From positions 1 through 64,000 of the forward strand of contig NZ_CAJHOE010000004.1 of NCBI RefSeq assembly GCF_905120475.1: 64,000 nt of DNA, read 5' to 3'. The translations under genes and the position numbers were made by a program. This DNA is from Campylobacter suis. Its GTDB lineage: Bacteria; Campylobacterota; Campylobacteria; Campylobacterales; Campylobacteraceae. Below, piece after piece: positions 8,577 through 17,992 of the stretch; position 1 is the stretch's first letter; every line of letters starts with the position of its first letter. A model generated the notes under the pieces. That model ran no database searches, was not told the origin of the DNA, and was given only the letters and a program-made list of their open reading frames with translations.

Positions 8577-9398
8577 TTGATCTATTTTGTTCCTACTCCG
8601 ATAGGAAATTTAAAAGATATTTCGCTCCACGCACTTGATGTTTTGCGTGGTTGCGAGAGTATCATTTGTGAAGATACTAGACTTTCAAAATTACTTATAA
8701 ATCTACTAAATGACCGATTTGATGCGGGCATTAATATCCGAAATTTCTACTCTTTGCACACTCATAATGAGCAGGATTTTTTTGCAAATTTAGATATTAA
8801 AATTTTTGACAAAGATGTTGCTTTTGTTAGTGATGCTGGCATGCCAGGCATTAGCGATCCTGGTGTTTCTCTTGTTCGTTATGCGCAGCAAAATGATATA
8901 AAATATGAAGTCCTTTCTGGCTCATCTGCCTCACTTCTTGCTTTGGTTGCAAGTGGATTGGTTGATAAGGAGTTTATATTTTTGGGCTTTTTACCAAATA
9001 CTGGTAAAGAGCGTGCTCAAGCTATTCAAAATGCTTTAAACTTGGCGTATCCAGCTATAATTTATGAGAGTCCAAAGCGAATTTTAGCCCTTGTTGAAAG
9101 TATCGAAAAATTTGATGAAAATAGAGAGATCTTTTTGATAAAAGAGGCAACAAAAAAATTTGAAACAAAATTTAGAGCAAGTGCTAAAAAAATGGTTGAA
9201 ATTTTATCTTGTGCAAATTTAAATGGCGAGTGGTGTGTAGTAGTTAATAAAAGCAAAAATGTATCAACTGAAACAATTGGCATTAACGATATAAAAGATC
9301 TTGATATTGCCCCAAAAATCAAAGCAAAACTACTTGCCAAGATTAGTGGTGAAAGCGCCAAAAAAATCTATGAAAATTTAATCTCACAAAAATCCTAA
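8577..9398 (+). CDS. rsmI: 16S rRNA 2'-O-methyltransferase RsmI
   Basis: Tetrapyrrole-methylase-fold enzyme that 2'-O-methylates C1402 of 16S rRNA. The start is TTG 8577 giving MIYFVPTPIGNLKDIS, the invariant N-terminal motif, so the rare start is well supported. CEDTRLS and SDAGMPGISDPG are further family signatures. Length 273. Confidence 0.95.
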   Translation: MIYFVPTPIGNLKDISLHALDVLRGCESIICEDTRLSKLLINLLNDRFDAGINIRNFYSLHTHNEQDFFANLDIKIFDKDVAFVSDAGMPGISDPGVSLVRYAQQNDIKYEVLSGSSASLLALVASGLVDKEFIFLGFLPNTGKERAQAIQNALNLAYPAIIYESPKRILALVESIEKFDENREIFLIKEATKKFETKFRASAKKMVEILSCANLNGEWCVVVNKSKNVSTETIGINDIKDLDIAPKIKAKLLAKISGESAKKIYENLISQKS

Positions 9399-9470
9399 AA
9401 CTACACATAATATAAAAATTTTTATAAAAAATAAGTAAATTTTTACTTGATTTTAGCTATCATCTCACGC

Positions 9471-10151
9471 ATGATAATATATGGAAAACAGCTATTTTTA
9501 CACATTTTAACCAACCATGCTGACAAGATCGAGGAAGTTTATCTTGCCAAAGAGTGTGATAAGCCACTTTTTTCTAAAATTTGTGGAACAGGTGCAACGA
9601 TAAAGCGGGTTGATAACCAAAAGGCGCAGTCTATGGCACATGGTGGCAACCATCAAGGTTTTTTAGCCAAGGTTGCAGAGTATGAGTTTGCCACATTTTC
9701 GCAGGTGAAAAAACTTGATCGTATCGCTGTATTTTACGGTATTAGCGATGTTGGAAACATCGGAGCTATGGTGCGTTCGGCTTACGCGCTTGGTGTTGAG
9801 GGTGTTGTTGTGGTTACTAAAAATATAAATATAGAGGGTGTGCTTCGTGCCAGTAGTGGGGCTGCATACGAGCTTCCTATAGTGCTTTTTGAGGACGGAC
9901 TAACGCTTATAAATGAGCTAAAGCAAGCTGGTTTTTGCACCTATGCAACAGCTAGTGGTGGGAAAAATGTCAGTGAAATAAAATTTAAAAGTCGTACCGC
10001 CTTAATAATGGGCAGTGAAGGCGATGGGATACCAAAAAAAGCAGTCGCAAAATGCGATGAGTGCGTTGGTATAAGCCTGAAAAATGGTTGGGATTCACTA
10101 AATGTAAGTGCTGCATTTGCGATAATTTGTGATAGGATGATCAATGAATGA
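9471..10151 (+). CDS. rlmB: TrmH-family rRNA/tRNA 2'-O-methyltransferase (RlmB-like)
   Basis: SpoU/TrmH-class SPOUT methyltransferase: an N-terminal substrate-binding domain (IIYGKQLFLHIL), then NIGAMVRSAYALG (motif 1), IMGSEGDGIP (motif 2) and SLNVSAAFAI (motif 3). I chose the ATG at 9471; a TTG at 9447 would add eight residues. Order and family match the RlmB-type gene beside rsmI in C. jejuni. Substrate (23S G2251 or another site) is inferred. Confidence 0.85.
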   Translation: MIIYGKQLFLHILTNHADKIEEVYLAKECDKPLFSKICGTGATIKRVDNQKAQSMAHGGNHQGFLAKVAEYEFATFSQVKKLDRIAVFYGISDVGNIGAMVRSAYALGVEGVVVVTKNINIEGVLRASSGAAYELPIVLFEDGLTLINELKQAGFCTYATASGGKNVSEIKFKSRTALIMGSEGDGIPKKAVAKCDECVGISLKNGWDSLNVSAAFAIICDRMINE

Positions 10152-11157
10152 ACTTGGAATTTTAAAAGATGTTGGACTAAAAGAGGTTGCGAGAAAGACG
10201 CATATTGAGCCTGATTTTTTGCAGGCTATCATCGAAAAGGACTTTGAAAAGCTTTCAAGGCTAAATGTTGCTGGCTATATCAAAATTTTACAGCGCGAGT
10301 ATGGCATTAGTCTTGATGAGTGGCTTGCCGAGTTTGATGAGTACAAAAAGCAGCACAATATAGACAATAAAAAACCAAAAGTAAGCCCAAAAATTCCTGC
10401 CTATACAGCCACTGATGTTCCGACAAAAAGTGTTAGTGGAGGCTCTTTGGGTTGGATATTGTGGCTTTTGATTTTAGCGCTGTTTTTGGGTGTCGCATAC
10501 TATTTTGACGCACATAAATATATAGAAAAATTACCACAAATGCTAGAGGATAAAAACGAAAGTGCGAGCTACACAAGCGCAACAGTTGTGCAAGAAGTTA
10601 AGAAAAACATGAATATTATCGAAGAAAATACAACAACTGTTATCATCCCAAAAGATGAAAACACTAGCATGAAAATCTCTCTTAACCAAAATTTAAGTGA
10701 TGAAAATACAACTACTAGCAGTGAAAAAAATACAACTATAACGCCAGTTATCGCCCCAAAAATAGATGAAAATAAGACCGAAACAACTGAGATTATCGAG
10801 CCAAAAGCGGTAAAAAAGAGTGAGAACAATGTCACTAGCACAGTTGGCTCTGATGTCGGGGTTGCTATATTAAAAACTGATAGCGCGGTCTTTGTTCCAA
10901 AGGCAAAAATTTGGTATGGAGTTATCGAGCTTGCAAGTGGAAAGAAATTTTCAAGGACATCTGACGAGCCTCTTGATGTTGATATGCATTCAGAACTTTT
11001 AATAGTCTTTGGAAATGGAAATATAGAACTTCGGACAAAAAATGAAACTAAAAAATTTGATCCAGGTCGTGCGGCTAGGTTTTTAGTGACTGGTGGAGAG
11101 ATAAGGTCAGTTAGCTATGATGAGTTTGTAAAACTAAACAAAGGAAAGTCGTGGTAA
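10144..11157 (+). CDS. RodZ-like single-pass membrane protein with N-terminal HTH
   Basis: 337 residues. An N-terminal helix-turn-helix-like domain of about 80 residues (LKEVARKTHIEPDFLQAII) is followed by a charged linker, one membrane helix (about 100-120), a long Thr/Asn/Glu-rich low-complexity linker (about 150-235) and a C-terminal domain resembling the DUF4115 domain of RodZ. RodZ links MreB to the cell wall synthesis machinery, and a shape role here is inferred. Start overlaps the methyltransferase end by eight bases. Confidence 0.7.
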   Translation: MNELGILKDVGLKEVARKTHIEPDFLQAIIEKDFEKLSRLNVAGYIKILQREYGISLDEWLAEFDEYKKQHNIDNKKPKVSPKIPAYTATDVPTKSVSGGSLGWILWLLILALFLGVAYYFDAHKYIEKLPQMLEDKNESASYTSATVVQEVKKNMNIIEENTTTVIIPKDENTSMKISLNQNLSDENTTTSSEKNTTITPVIAPKIDENKTETTEIIEPKAVKKSENNVTSTVGSDVGVAILKTDSAVFVPKAKIWYGVIELASGKKFSRTSDEPLDVDMHSELLIVFGNGNIELRTKNETKKFDPGRAARFLVTGGEIRSVSYDEFVKLNKGKSW

Positions 11158-11165
11158 GCGACTTT
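11145..11165 (+). terminator. Possible terminator hairpin
   Basis: A 7-bp stem AAAGTCG/CGACTTT around a 7-base loop that includes the stop codon of the RodZ-like gene, followed by two further T residues. It would separate this gene from the aminotransferase, possibly by partial termination. Confidence 0.45.
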
Positions 11166-11187
11166 TTAAAAATTTAAAGGCTCAAAA

Positions 11188-12396
11188 ATGTTTGATGAAA
11201 TTCGTTTTAATACGATTGAGAGATTGCCAAATTATGTATTTGCCGAAGTTAATGCCATAAAAATGGCTGCACGAAGGGCTGGTGAGGATATTATTGACTT
11301 TTCGATGGGAAACCCAGAAGGTCGAACTCCGCAGCATATCGTAGATAAGCTTTGCGAAAGCGCACAAAAGGATAAAACGCACGGCTACTCGGCAAGTGCT
11401 GGAATTTACAAGCTGCGCCTTGCTATTTGCAACTGGTACAAAAGAAAATATGGTGTAAATTTAGACCCCGAAACAGAGGCTGTGGCTGTAATGGGGAGTA
11501 AAGAGGGCTTTGTGCATCTAGCCCAAGCTGTTGTTAATCCGGGCGATGTAGCAGTCGTGCCAGATCCCGCATATCCAATACATACGCAAGCGTTTTTATT
11601 TGCTGGCGGAAGTGTTGCTAAAATGCCACTAAAATATAATGAAAAATTTGAGTTAGATGAAAATAAATTTTTTGAAGATTTAGAGCACACTATACACGCA
11701 AGCTCGCCACGACCAAAATATGTCGTGGTAAATTTCCCACACAACCCAACAACCGTAACCGTGCAAAAGAGCTTTTATGAGCGACTGGTGGCGATGTCAA
11801 AACAAGAGAGATTTTACATCATCTCAGATATTGCTTATGCCGATCTTACCTTTGATGGCTATAAAACTCCAAGTATTTTTGAAGTTGAGGGTGCAAAAGA
11901 TGTTGCTGTTGAGTGTTATACGCTTTCAAAAAGCTATAACATGGCTGGCTGGCGTGTCGGCTTTATGTGCGGAAATAAACGCCTTTGTGCCGCACTTAAA
12001 AAGATAAAATCATGGGTTGATTATGGTATGTTTACGCCGATTCAAGTATCAGCCACAATAGCACTTGATGGCGATCAAAGCTGTGTAGATGAGATCTGTA
12101 AAATTTATGAAAAACGCAGAGATGTAATGCTTGAAGCCTTTGAAAATGCTGGCTGGAAGATGAATAAACCAAGTTCTAGTATGTTTATCTGGGCAAAACT
12201 ACCAGCAAATTTCTCACATATGGGAAGTTTAGAGTTTTCAAAACAGCTTTTAACAAAAGCCCAAGTGGCGGTTAGCCCAGGTATTGGCTTTGGCGAGGGC
12301 GGGAATGACTATGTGCGTTTTGCACTTATAGAAAATGAAAATCGCATACGCCAAGCAGCAAGAAATGTAAAGAAATTTTTAAAAGAGGCACAATGA
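11188..12396 (+). CDS. PLP-dependent class I/II aminotransferase (AlaC / LL-DAP aminotransferase-like)
   Basis: 402-residue fold-type I aminotransferase. The Schiff-base lysine is Lys248 in TLSKSYNMAGWRVG. VNFPHNPT holds the PLP-contacting Asn, and FALIENENR the carboxylate-binding Arg. The N-terminus (FSMGNPEG) resembles AlaC-type alanine transaminases. The gene overlaps hom by four bases, so a role in Asp-family or alanine metabolism is likely; the substrate cannot be set from sequence. Confidence 0.88.
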   Translation: MFDEIRFNTIERLPNYVFAEVNAIKMAARRAGEDIIDFSMGNPEGRTPQHIVDKLCESAQKDKTHGYSASAGIYKLRLAICNWYKRKYGVNLDPETEAVAVMGSKEGFVHLAQAVVNPGDVAVVPDPAYPIHTQAFLFAGGSVAKMPLKYNEKFELDENKFFEDLEHTIHASSPRPKYVVVNFPHNPTTVTVQKSFYERLVAMSKQERFYIISDIAYADLTFDGYKTPSIFEVEGAKDVAVECYTLSKSYNMAGWRVGFMCGNKRLCAALKKIKSWVDYGMFTPIQVSATIALDGDQSCVDEICKIYEKRRDVMLEAFENAGWKMNKPSSSMFIWAKLPANFSHMGSLEFSKQLLTKAQVAVSPGIGFGEGGNDYVRFALIENENRIRQAARNVKKFLKEAQ

Positions 12397-13658
12397 GAGT
12401 TGCTATTTTAGGTGTTGGTACGGTTGGCGAGCAGGTTGCTAAAATTTTATCGCAAAATGCCGAGCTAATATCAGCCAGAAGCGGTAAAAACATAGTTCCA
12501 GTTGTTGGAGTGGTTAGGGATTTAAGCAAAAAGCGTGATGTTTGTTTTGAACTCACAACAGATCTTGATGGTGTCTTAGAGCGTGATGATGTTGATGTTT
12601 TTATCGAGCTTATGGGCGGGGTCGATGAGCCTTATCACCTTGTAAAAGAAATTTTAAAACGCAAAAAAGCTGTCGTAACGGCAAATAAAGCACTTTTAGC
12701 CTATCATCGTTATGAACTTGAAAGCATAGCAAACGGCACACCTTTTGGTTTTGAGGCAAGTGTGGCAGGGGGAATTCCTATCATCAAAACCCTTAGAGAA
12801 GGGCTTAGTGCAAACGATATGCAAAGCATAAAAGGCATAATGAACGGCACTTGCAACTATATCTTAACTTCGATGATGAAAGATGGTGCGGAGTTTAACG
12901 ATGCCTTAAAAAAGGCACAAGAGTTAGGCTACGCAGAAGCTGATCCAACCTTTGATATAGGTGGGTTTGATGCTGCACATAAGTTACTTATACTTGCTAG
13001 TATAGCTTATGGCATAAACGCTCGCCCAGAGGATATTTTGATAGAGGGTATTGAGCGTATAAATACGGCTGATATTTACTTTGTAAATGATTTTGACTAT
13101 ACCATAAAACTGCTAGGCATAGCCAAAAAAACCACTCGCGGCATAGAGCTAAGAGTGCATCCAACTCTTGTACCAAAATATAAAATGCTTGCAAAAGTTG
13201 ATGGCGTGATGAATGCTATAAGTGTGGTCGGCGATGCGGTGGGCGAGACTATGTATTATGGTGCTGGAGCTGGTGGTGCGGCTACGGCAAGTGCTGTCAT
13301 AAGCGATCTAATAGACATCGCAAGAGAGCAAAACTCACCAATGCTAGGCTATAAAAATCAAAACACACTAAGTGGGCTTAAAATTTTGGATAAAGATGAA
13401 ATTTTAACGCATTATTATATAAGATTAAAAGTACAAGATAAGCTCGGAGTTTTGGCATCCATCACAAATTTAATGAGTCAAAATAACATATCAATCGACA
13501 GCTTTTTGCAAAAGCCAAATTTTGATGATGGCGATATGACTACTTTGTTTTTTACCACTCATACAAGCCGCGAAGCAGATGTGCAGAAATTTTTAAAGCT
13601 AGTTAAAAACGAAAGTTTTGTAAAAGATGAGCCATTTATGATGAGGATAGAGGAGTAG
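12393..13658 (+). CDS. hom: Homoserine dehydrogenase
   Basis: Reduces aspartate semialdehyde to homoserine, the branch point to threonine and methionine. N-terminal NAD(P)-binding GVGTVGEQV motif, central catalytic domain (GIMNGTCNYILTSM, AEADPTFDIGGFDAAHK), and a C-terminal ACT domain from about residue 340 (KLGVLASITNLMSQNNISI) that usually gives feedback inhibition by threonine. 421 residues, full length. Confidence 0.96.
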   Translation: MRVAILGVGTVGEQVAKILSQNAELISARSGKNIVPVVGVVRDLSKKRDVCFELTTDLDGVLERDDVDVFIELMGGVDEPYHLVKEILKRKKAVVTANKALLAYHRYELESIANGTPFGFEASVAGGIPIIKTLREGLSANDMQSIKGIMNGTCNYILTSMMKDGAEFNDALKKAQELGYAEADPTFDIGGFDAAHKLLILASIAYGINARPEDILIEGIERINTADIYFVNDFDYTIKLLGIAKKTTRGIELRVHPTLVPKYKMLAKVDGVMNAISVVGDAVGETMYYGAGAGGAATASAVISDLIDIAREQNSPMLGYKNQNTLSGLKILDKDEILTHYYIRLKVQDKLGVLASITNLMSQNNISIDSFLQKPNFDDGDMTTLFFTTHTSREADVQKFLKLVKNESFVKDEPFMMRIEE

Positions 13659-13996
13659 TGGGGCTAAAAGAGTATATCTTTGGCTTTGATAGTGAGAGTA
13701 AGGCTTGTAAGTTTTTAATCCAAAATGGCTGTGAGATAATAGCAAGAAATTTTAGCTCACGCCACGGAGAGATTGATATAATCGCAAAAAAGGATAGCAT
13801 TTTGCACTTTGTGGAAGTTAAATCAACAACTGGCAAATATGAAGCCATTTATCGTTTAACTCCGCAAAAATACACTAAAATTTTAAAAACAATTGAGTTT
13901 TATTTGCTAAAAAATGGTGTAAATTTTGACTTTCAAATTGATTTGATAACAATAGAAAAAGATAAGATTAGTTGGATAGAAAATATTAGTTTGTAA
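13658..13996 (+). CDS. YraN/UPF0102 endonuclease-fold protein
   Basis: 112 residues from GTG 13658, overlapping the hom stop. The PD-(D/E)XK-type core is clear: NFSSRHGEIDIIAKK and HFVEVKS. Family function is unclear; Holliday-junction-related roles have been proposed for the fold. The same gene follows hom in C. jejuni. Confidence 0.87.
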   Translation: MGLKEYIFGFDSESKACKFLIQNGCEIIARNFSSRHGEIDIIAKKDSILHFVEVKSTTGKYEAIYRLTPQKYTKILKTIEFYLLKNGVNFDFQIDLITIEKDKISWIENISL

Positions 13997-14032
13997 AAAT
14001 TATTATTTAGATTAAATTTAAAATTTTTAATG

Positions 14033-14038
14033 TATAAT
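14033..14038 (+). promoter_or_regulatory. -10 box for trxA
   Basis: TATAAT preceded by AATG, 30 bases upstream of the trxA ATG, with a TTAAGGAG ribosome binding site in between. Confidence 0.6.
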
Positions 14039-14067
14039 AACCACAATTTTAAAATTAAGGAGAAAAT

Positions 14068-14382
14068 ATGGGAAAATATATCGAACTAACATCAGTAAAT
14101 TTTGATGTTGCAAAAGAGGGTGTAGCTCTTGTTGATTTTTGGGCACCTTGGTGCGGACCATGCCGTATGCTTGCGCCAGTTATTGATGAGCTTGCGGAAG
14201 AATTTGAAGGCAAAGCAAAAATTTGCAAAGTAAATACTGATGAGGTTCAAGACCTAGCTGTTGAGTTTGGCATCCGTTCTATACCAACTATACTATTTTT
14301 TAAAAATGGTGAGGTTGTTGAGCAGATGGTAGGTGCACAGTCAAAACAAGCATTAAAAGATAAGCTAAACTCACTTCTTTAA
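14068..14382 (+). CDS. trxA: Thioredoxin
   Basis: 104-residue thioredoxin with active site WCGPC at residues 28-32 and the cis-proline loop RSIPT. Reduced by TrxB, encoded 460 bases downstream. Its stop overlaps the next ATG. Confidence 0.97.
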   Translation: MGKYIELTSVNFDVAKEGVALVDFWAPWCGPCRMLAPVIDELAEEFEGKAKICKVNTDEVQDLAVEFGIRSIPTILFFKNGEVVEQMVGAQSKQALKDKLNSLL

Positions 14383-14831
14383 TGGGGCAAAAGCGAGGAG
14401 GAAGCTTACTTCCTCTGACTTATATCTTTGGTTCATTTATTGGTGCGGCTATGATCGCGGTCGTTTTTGCATATAATAATTATCGTTTTTCAAGATATAA
14501 ATTTGTTGATTTTTCCAACATTATCCTATATAAAAAAAGCGATATTTTTGAGCCTAGTGCAGAGAAATATCTTCTTGTGGTTTATAGCTCAAACCAAAAC
14601 TCTCAGGATCAAATTTTCTCTAATATTAGCACAGATTTACCTATCGTTGCTGTTGATATTATGCAAAAACGAGCCGAAAGCAACGCAAGTGTGAGTTTTG
14701 TTAGCTCCGATATAAATACGATCTTAAAGCTTATGAATACACTGAATATCACTCAGCTTCCAAGCTCAGTTGAGCTAGTGCAAAATAGTGATAAAATTTA
14801 TAAGCAAGACTCAGCAATAAATAAATTTTAA
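14382..14831 (+). CDS. Membrane-anchored protein, possibly a cysteine-less thioredoxin fold
   Basis: 149 residues, between trxA (one-base overlap) and trxB (10-base gap). One N-terminal membrane helix at about 12-30, then an extracytoplasmic domain. The strand KYLLVVYSS occupies the place where a thioredoxin would have WCxxC, but no cysteine is present. [11 protein letters not shown] resembles the cis-Pro strand of thioredoxins. I infer a degenerate thioredoxin-like fold without redox activity; no named family is recognised. Confidence 0.65.
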   Translation: MGQKRGGSLLPLTYIFGSFIGAAMIAVVFAYNNYRFSRYKFVDFSNIILYKKSDIFEPSAEKYLLVVYSSNQNSQDQIFSNISTDLPIVAVDIMQKRAESNASVSFVSSDINTILKLMNTLNITQLPSSVELVQNSDKIYKQDSAINKF

Positions 14832-14841
14832 AGGAAAAACT

Positions 14842-15780
14842 ATGTTAGATTTAGCGATTATTGGTGGAGGTCCAGCTGGTCTTAGTGCAGGACTTTATGC
14901 TACTCGTGGTGGACTTAAAAATGTTGTTATGTTTGAGCAAGGCGAACCTGGTGGACAGATAACTGGCAGCTCTGAGATTGAAAACTATCCAGGCCAAAAA
15001 AACCCTGGCGAGAGTGGGTTTGACTTTATGAGTACTTGGTGGGCACAGTGTAGTCATTTTGGTTTAGAGCATAAATGGGGTACAGTCGAGCAAATAACCC
15101 AAAATCCCGATAAGACATTTAGCATAAAACTTGTTGGTGGCGAAATTTCACAGGCAAAAGCTGTGATCGTCTGCACTGGCTCGGTTCCGCGCCGTGCTGG
15201 CTTTGAGGGCGAGAATAAGTACTTTGGTCGCGGTGTTAGTACTTGCGCGACTTGCGATGGCTTTTTTTATAAAAACAAAGAAGTAGCAGTGCTTGGCGGT
15301 GGCGATACTGCGATAGAAGAGGCGATATATCTAGCAAATATTTGCTCAAAAGTCTATCTTATCCACCGCAGAGAGGGATTTCGCGCGGCCCCTGTCACGC
15401 TTGAAAAAGCTCGTAACAACGAAAAGATCGAGTTTATCACAAGCGCAACTATAAAAGAAGCATACGGCGATAACTCAGGGCTAAATGGATTAAAGCTAAA
15501 CACGCCAAACGGCGAGCGTGACCTTGTGGTGCCGGGTGTATTTACCTTCGTTGGTCTTGATGTTAGAAATGAAATTTTAAAGCAAGATGACGGCAAGTTT
15601 TTATGCGATATGACTGATGGCGGACAAGTAAAGGTCGATCTTAAGATGAATACAAATGTCGCTGGTCTTTTTGCGGCGGGCGATTTGCGCCAAGATGCTC
15701 CAAAGCAAGTGGTCTCAGCAGCAGCTGACGGCGCAGTAGCTGCACTTTCAGCACTTAGCTATATCGAGAGCTTACACTAA
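14842..15780 (+). CDS. trxB: Thioredoxin-disulfide reductase
   Basis: 312-residue flavoprotein that reduces thioredoxin with NADPH. The FAD motif is [10 protein letters not shown], the redox-active CATC pair is Cys135/Cys138, the NADPH motif is [10 protein letters not shown], and the C-terminal FAD motif is AAGDLRQ. Same cluster as trxA. Confidence 0.97.
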   Translation: MLDLAIIGGGPAGLSAGLYATRGGLKNVVMFEQGEPGGQITGSSEIENYPGQKNPGESGFDFMSTWWAQCSHFGLEHKWGTVEQITQNPDKTFSIKLVGGEISQAKAVIVCTGSVPRRAGFEGENKYFGRGVSTCATCDGFFYKNKEVAVLGGGDTAIEEAIYLANICSKVYLIHRREGFRAAPVTLEKARNNEKIEFITSATIKEAYGDNSGLNGLKLNTPNGERDLVVPGVFTFVGLDVRNEILKQDDGKFLCDMTDGGQVKVDLKMNTNVAGLFAAGDLRQDAPKQVVSAAADGAVAALSALSYIESLH

Positions 15781-15807
15781 AATTTAGCCCACTTTAGGGC
15801 TAAATTT
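15780..15807 (+). terminator. Intrinsic terminator after trxB
   Basis: Perfect 11-bp inverted repeat AAATTTAGCCC/GGGCTAAATTT with a 6-base loop, starting at the last base of the trxB stop codon. The downstream T run is short (TTTCTTC). Confidence 0.7.
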
Positions 15808-15892
15808 CTTCAATGATATTTATGAAAAACCACTTTTTAAGACAAGAAATTTTACTGAAATTTTGCAAAATAAATCGCGATAAGAGAAAGCC

Positions 15893-16966
15893 ATGCTAGT
15901 ACATATCTGCTGTTCGGTCGATAGCCACTACTTTTTACAGCGCTTGCGTAAGGAGCTACCAGATGAGCCACTTTTGGGTTATTTTTACGATCCAAACATC
16001 CATCCATACAGCGAGTATCTAATGCGCTATGAGGATGTAAAGCGCTCGTGCGATAAGCTTGGCATTGAGCTTTTGATGGGTGAGTATGAGTATGAGAGCT
16101 GGCTTGCTGGCACGAAAGGGCTGGAGGATGAGCCTGAAAAGGGCAAGCGATGTGCGTACTGCTTTGACTTTCGCGTGGGAAACTCGGCAAAAAAGGCGGT
16201 CGAGCTAGGGCATAAAAGCATTACGACGACGCTTTTAATGAGCCCCAAAAAAGACTTCACTCAGCTTACTAACGCGCTTAAAAGAGCGGTTGATGGCACA
16301 GACTTAGAAATTTTTGCTGTTGATTTTAGAGCGGGTGGTGGGACAAACGAGCAGTTTGAGCTAGCAAAAAACGACAAGCTCTATCATCAAAACTACTGCG
16401 GTTGCATTTTTGGACTTAGCAAGCAAAGGCAGGCGCAAGGTCTGCCGCTAGCAGAGCTTATGAGTGATGTTAACGCAAGGGTATTGCCTGGTAGTATCGA
16501 AGAGAGGCTTGCGCTTTATGCTAATGTGCGAGAGTGTGAGAGTAAGGGCTTGAAATTTGAGCTTTTTAGACGGCAGTTTTTAAACTACCGCTTGCTTAGA
16601 GGGCTTGTGAAATTTGATGGCAAGGCGGTGCCTAGCTATTTTGTTTTTTACTCAAATTTTAAGCGAAAAAGCATCAAAATCTCATTAAAAACCAACGAGC
16701 AAATCGCTACAAATTTACGCGATGGTGTTATCCTGTTAAGCCTTACTAAGCTAAATGAGCTTATGAAAACTAGCTTTAAAAGCGTTGATGAGCTTTGTAA
16801 AAGTGAGTTTAGCCTAGACTTTGAGCTTGCGCTTAGAGCAAAGATCTCGGGCGCTATGAGTCTAAATCCTATAATCGTGCTTGAGAGCGTACTTGCTGGT
16901 AAGTACGAGATAATAGCTAGTTCGGAGCTATATCACGATAGCTGTGAGGTTTTAGAGTTAGATTAG
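15893..16966 (+). CDS. queH: Epoxyqueuosine reductase QueH with C-terminal extension
   Basis: QueH (DUF208) reduces epoxyqueuosine to queuosine in tRNA, replacing the cobalamin enzyme QueG. The conserved cysteines are Cys6-Cys7 (HICC), Cys87/Cys90 (CAYC) and Cys169/Cys171 (YCGC), the Fe-S and metal ligands of the family. The catalytic core ends near residue 190. The protein continues to 357 residues with a domain of about 165 residues that I do not recognise beyond Campylobacter homologues. It complements queE/queD upstream. Its 3' end overlaps the convergent gene by 9 bases. Confidence 0.9.
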   Translation: MLVHICCSVDSHYFLQRLRKELPDEPLLGYFYDPNIHPYSEYLMRYEDVKRSCDKLGIELLMGEYEYESWLAGTKGLEDEPEKGKRCAYCFDFRVGNSAKKAVELGHKSITTTLLMSPKKDFTQLTNALKRAVDGTDLEIFAVDFRAGGGTNEQFELAKNDKLYHQNYCGCIFGLSKQRQAQGLPLAELMSDVNARVLPGSIEERLALYANVRECESKGLKFELFRRQFLNYRLLRGLVKFDGKAVPSYFVFYSNFKRKSIKISLKTNEQIATNLRDGVILLSLTKLNELMKTSFKSVDELCKSEFSLDFELALRAKISGAMSLNPIIVLESVLAGKYEIIASSELYHDSCEVLELD

Positions 16967-17461
16967 GTTGTTTAGTTTTAAAACAAACTCAACCCTGCCT
17001 ACACCAATTCGCATATCTCGTGCGATAGTCTCGACACTTTTACCCTCGTTGTAAAGACGCATTATCTGACCTTCGTCATTTTCTGAGCTTGGAGAGAATT
17101 TATTAATCTCTCTTGTGCGCTCTTCAAGATGGTAAAGTCTGCTTTGCTGATCGCTTGCAAACTCATCCATGACACTACCCATGTTGTTTAAAGCACCTAT
17201 TATCGGAGCTAGCTTGTCATCTAGTGTTTGTTCAAGCTTTGTTTTCAGCCTGTTTTCGATGTCTTCTTCTGAGATGTTTTCGCTGATTGGAAACTCAAGT
17301 GCTTCTATCTGTTTTTTTAGAGTAAAATTTTCTTGCATAAGACCTTCTAATGCCTTTTCATAGCGGGAAAAACGGCGATTATTTTCACTCTCTTTTATTA
17401 GTAAAAATAGAAAAAATATAGCCAAAACTACTAAAACACCAACTACTAAAATGGTTTGCAT
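16958..17461 (-). CDS. Membrane-anchored coiled-coil protein with C-terminal HTH-like segment
   Basis: 167 residues: an N-terminal membrane helix (about 2-22), a charged coiled-coil region (about 27-110), and a C-terminal segment GKSVETIARDMRIGVGRVEFVLKL that resembles a helix-turn-helix. Conserved beside mqnP/ubiA in Campylobacter. The role is unknown. It follows the PilZ-like gene after 9 bases. Confidence 0.65.
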   Translation of the reverse strand: MQTILVVGVLVVLAIFFLFLLIKESENNRRFSRYEKALEGLMQENFTLKKQIEALEFPISENISEEDIENRLKTKLEQTLDDKLAPIIGALNNMGSVMDEFASDQQSRLYHLEERTREINKFSPSSENDEGQIMRLYNEGKSVETIARDMRIGVGRVEFVLKLNNLI

Positions 17462-17470
17462 CTCATCTCC

Positions 17471-17992
17471 TTACGAATTTGCACGCATTTGCCTTATCAT
17501 CACACGCTCTCTTGCCGCCACATAAGCGCCCCAGTCTCCCTCATCATCCTCATGAAGTCTTGTTATCTTGCAAGTTTTATCATCCATAGCTTTTAAAAAT
17601 AGTGCTAGCGTTCGAACTGGAAACATAGGTAGTAAAATTCTCGCATAATAACACTCATCTTTTACAAAAGCTGGCTCGCTAACTTTAATGTATTCAAAGT
17701 TAATGTGTGTTATCTGTGCTTTTCCTAGTAGATTTATACGAGGTTTTTTAGTGCCGCTTAATCGCTCGTTTAAGTCATCAAATTTTCTATGAAGTTCAAT
17801 GAGAAGTGTTAGTAAAACCTGATCGCTCTCTTTGGTCTCGCCTCTTGCTTTTGCCCTTTTTAGCCATGCACCAAGCGGGTCTTCTTCGTTTTGTGTGATA
17901 TTGCTAAACTCACGCAAAAAACCATCTTTATCGTTGCTTTCTATATCAAATTCTAGCTCTAAACTAGCAGGTATTAGCCGAATTTCACTCAT
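17471..17992 (-). CDS. Conserved protein with possible PilZ-like C-terminal domain
   Basis: 173 residues, no signal or membrane helix. The C-terminal half has the strand pattern and terminal helix of PilZ domains (LLPMFPVRTLALFL, then RLHEDDEGDWGAYVAARE), but the c-di-GMP-binding RxxxR and D/NxSxxG motifs are not evident. If PilZ-related, it may not bind c-di-GMP. It overlaps mqnP by four bases. Confidence 0.55.
   Translation of the reverse strand: MSEIRLIPASLELEFDIESNDKDGFLREFSNITQNEEDPLGAWLKRAKARGETKESDQVLLTLLIELHRKFDDLNERLSGTKKPRINLLGKAQITHINFEYIKVSEPAFVKDECYYARILLPMFPVRTLALFLKAMDDKTCKITRLHEDDEGDWGAYVAARERVMIRQMRANS

Noticed and set aside
15821-15898. 25-codon ATG frame running into the queH start
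   Set aside because: It overlaps the queH start, has no clear ribosome binding site and a composition expected of chance; queH itself has an unambiguous start.
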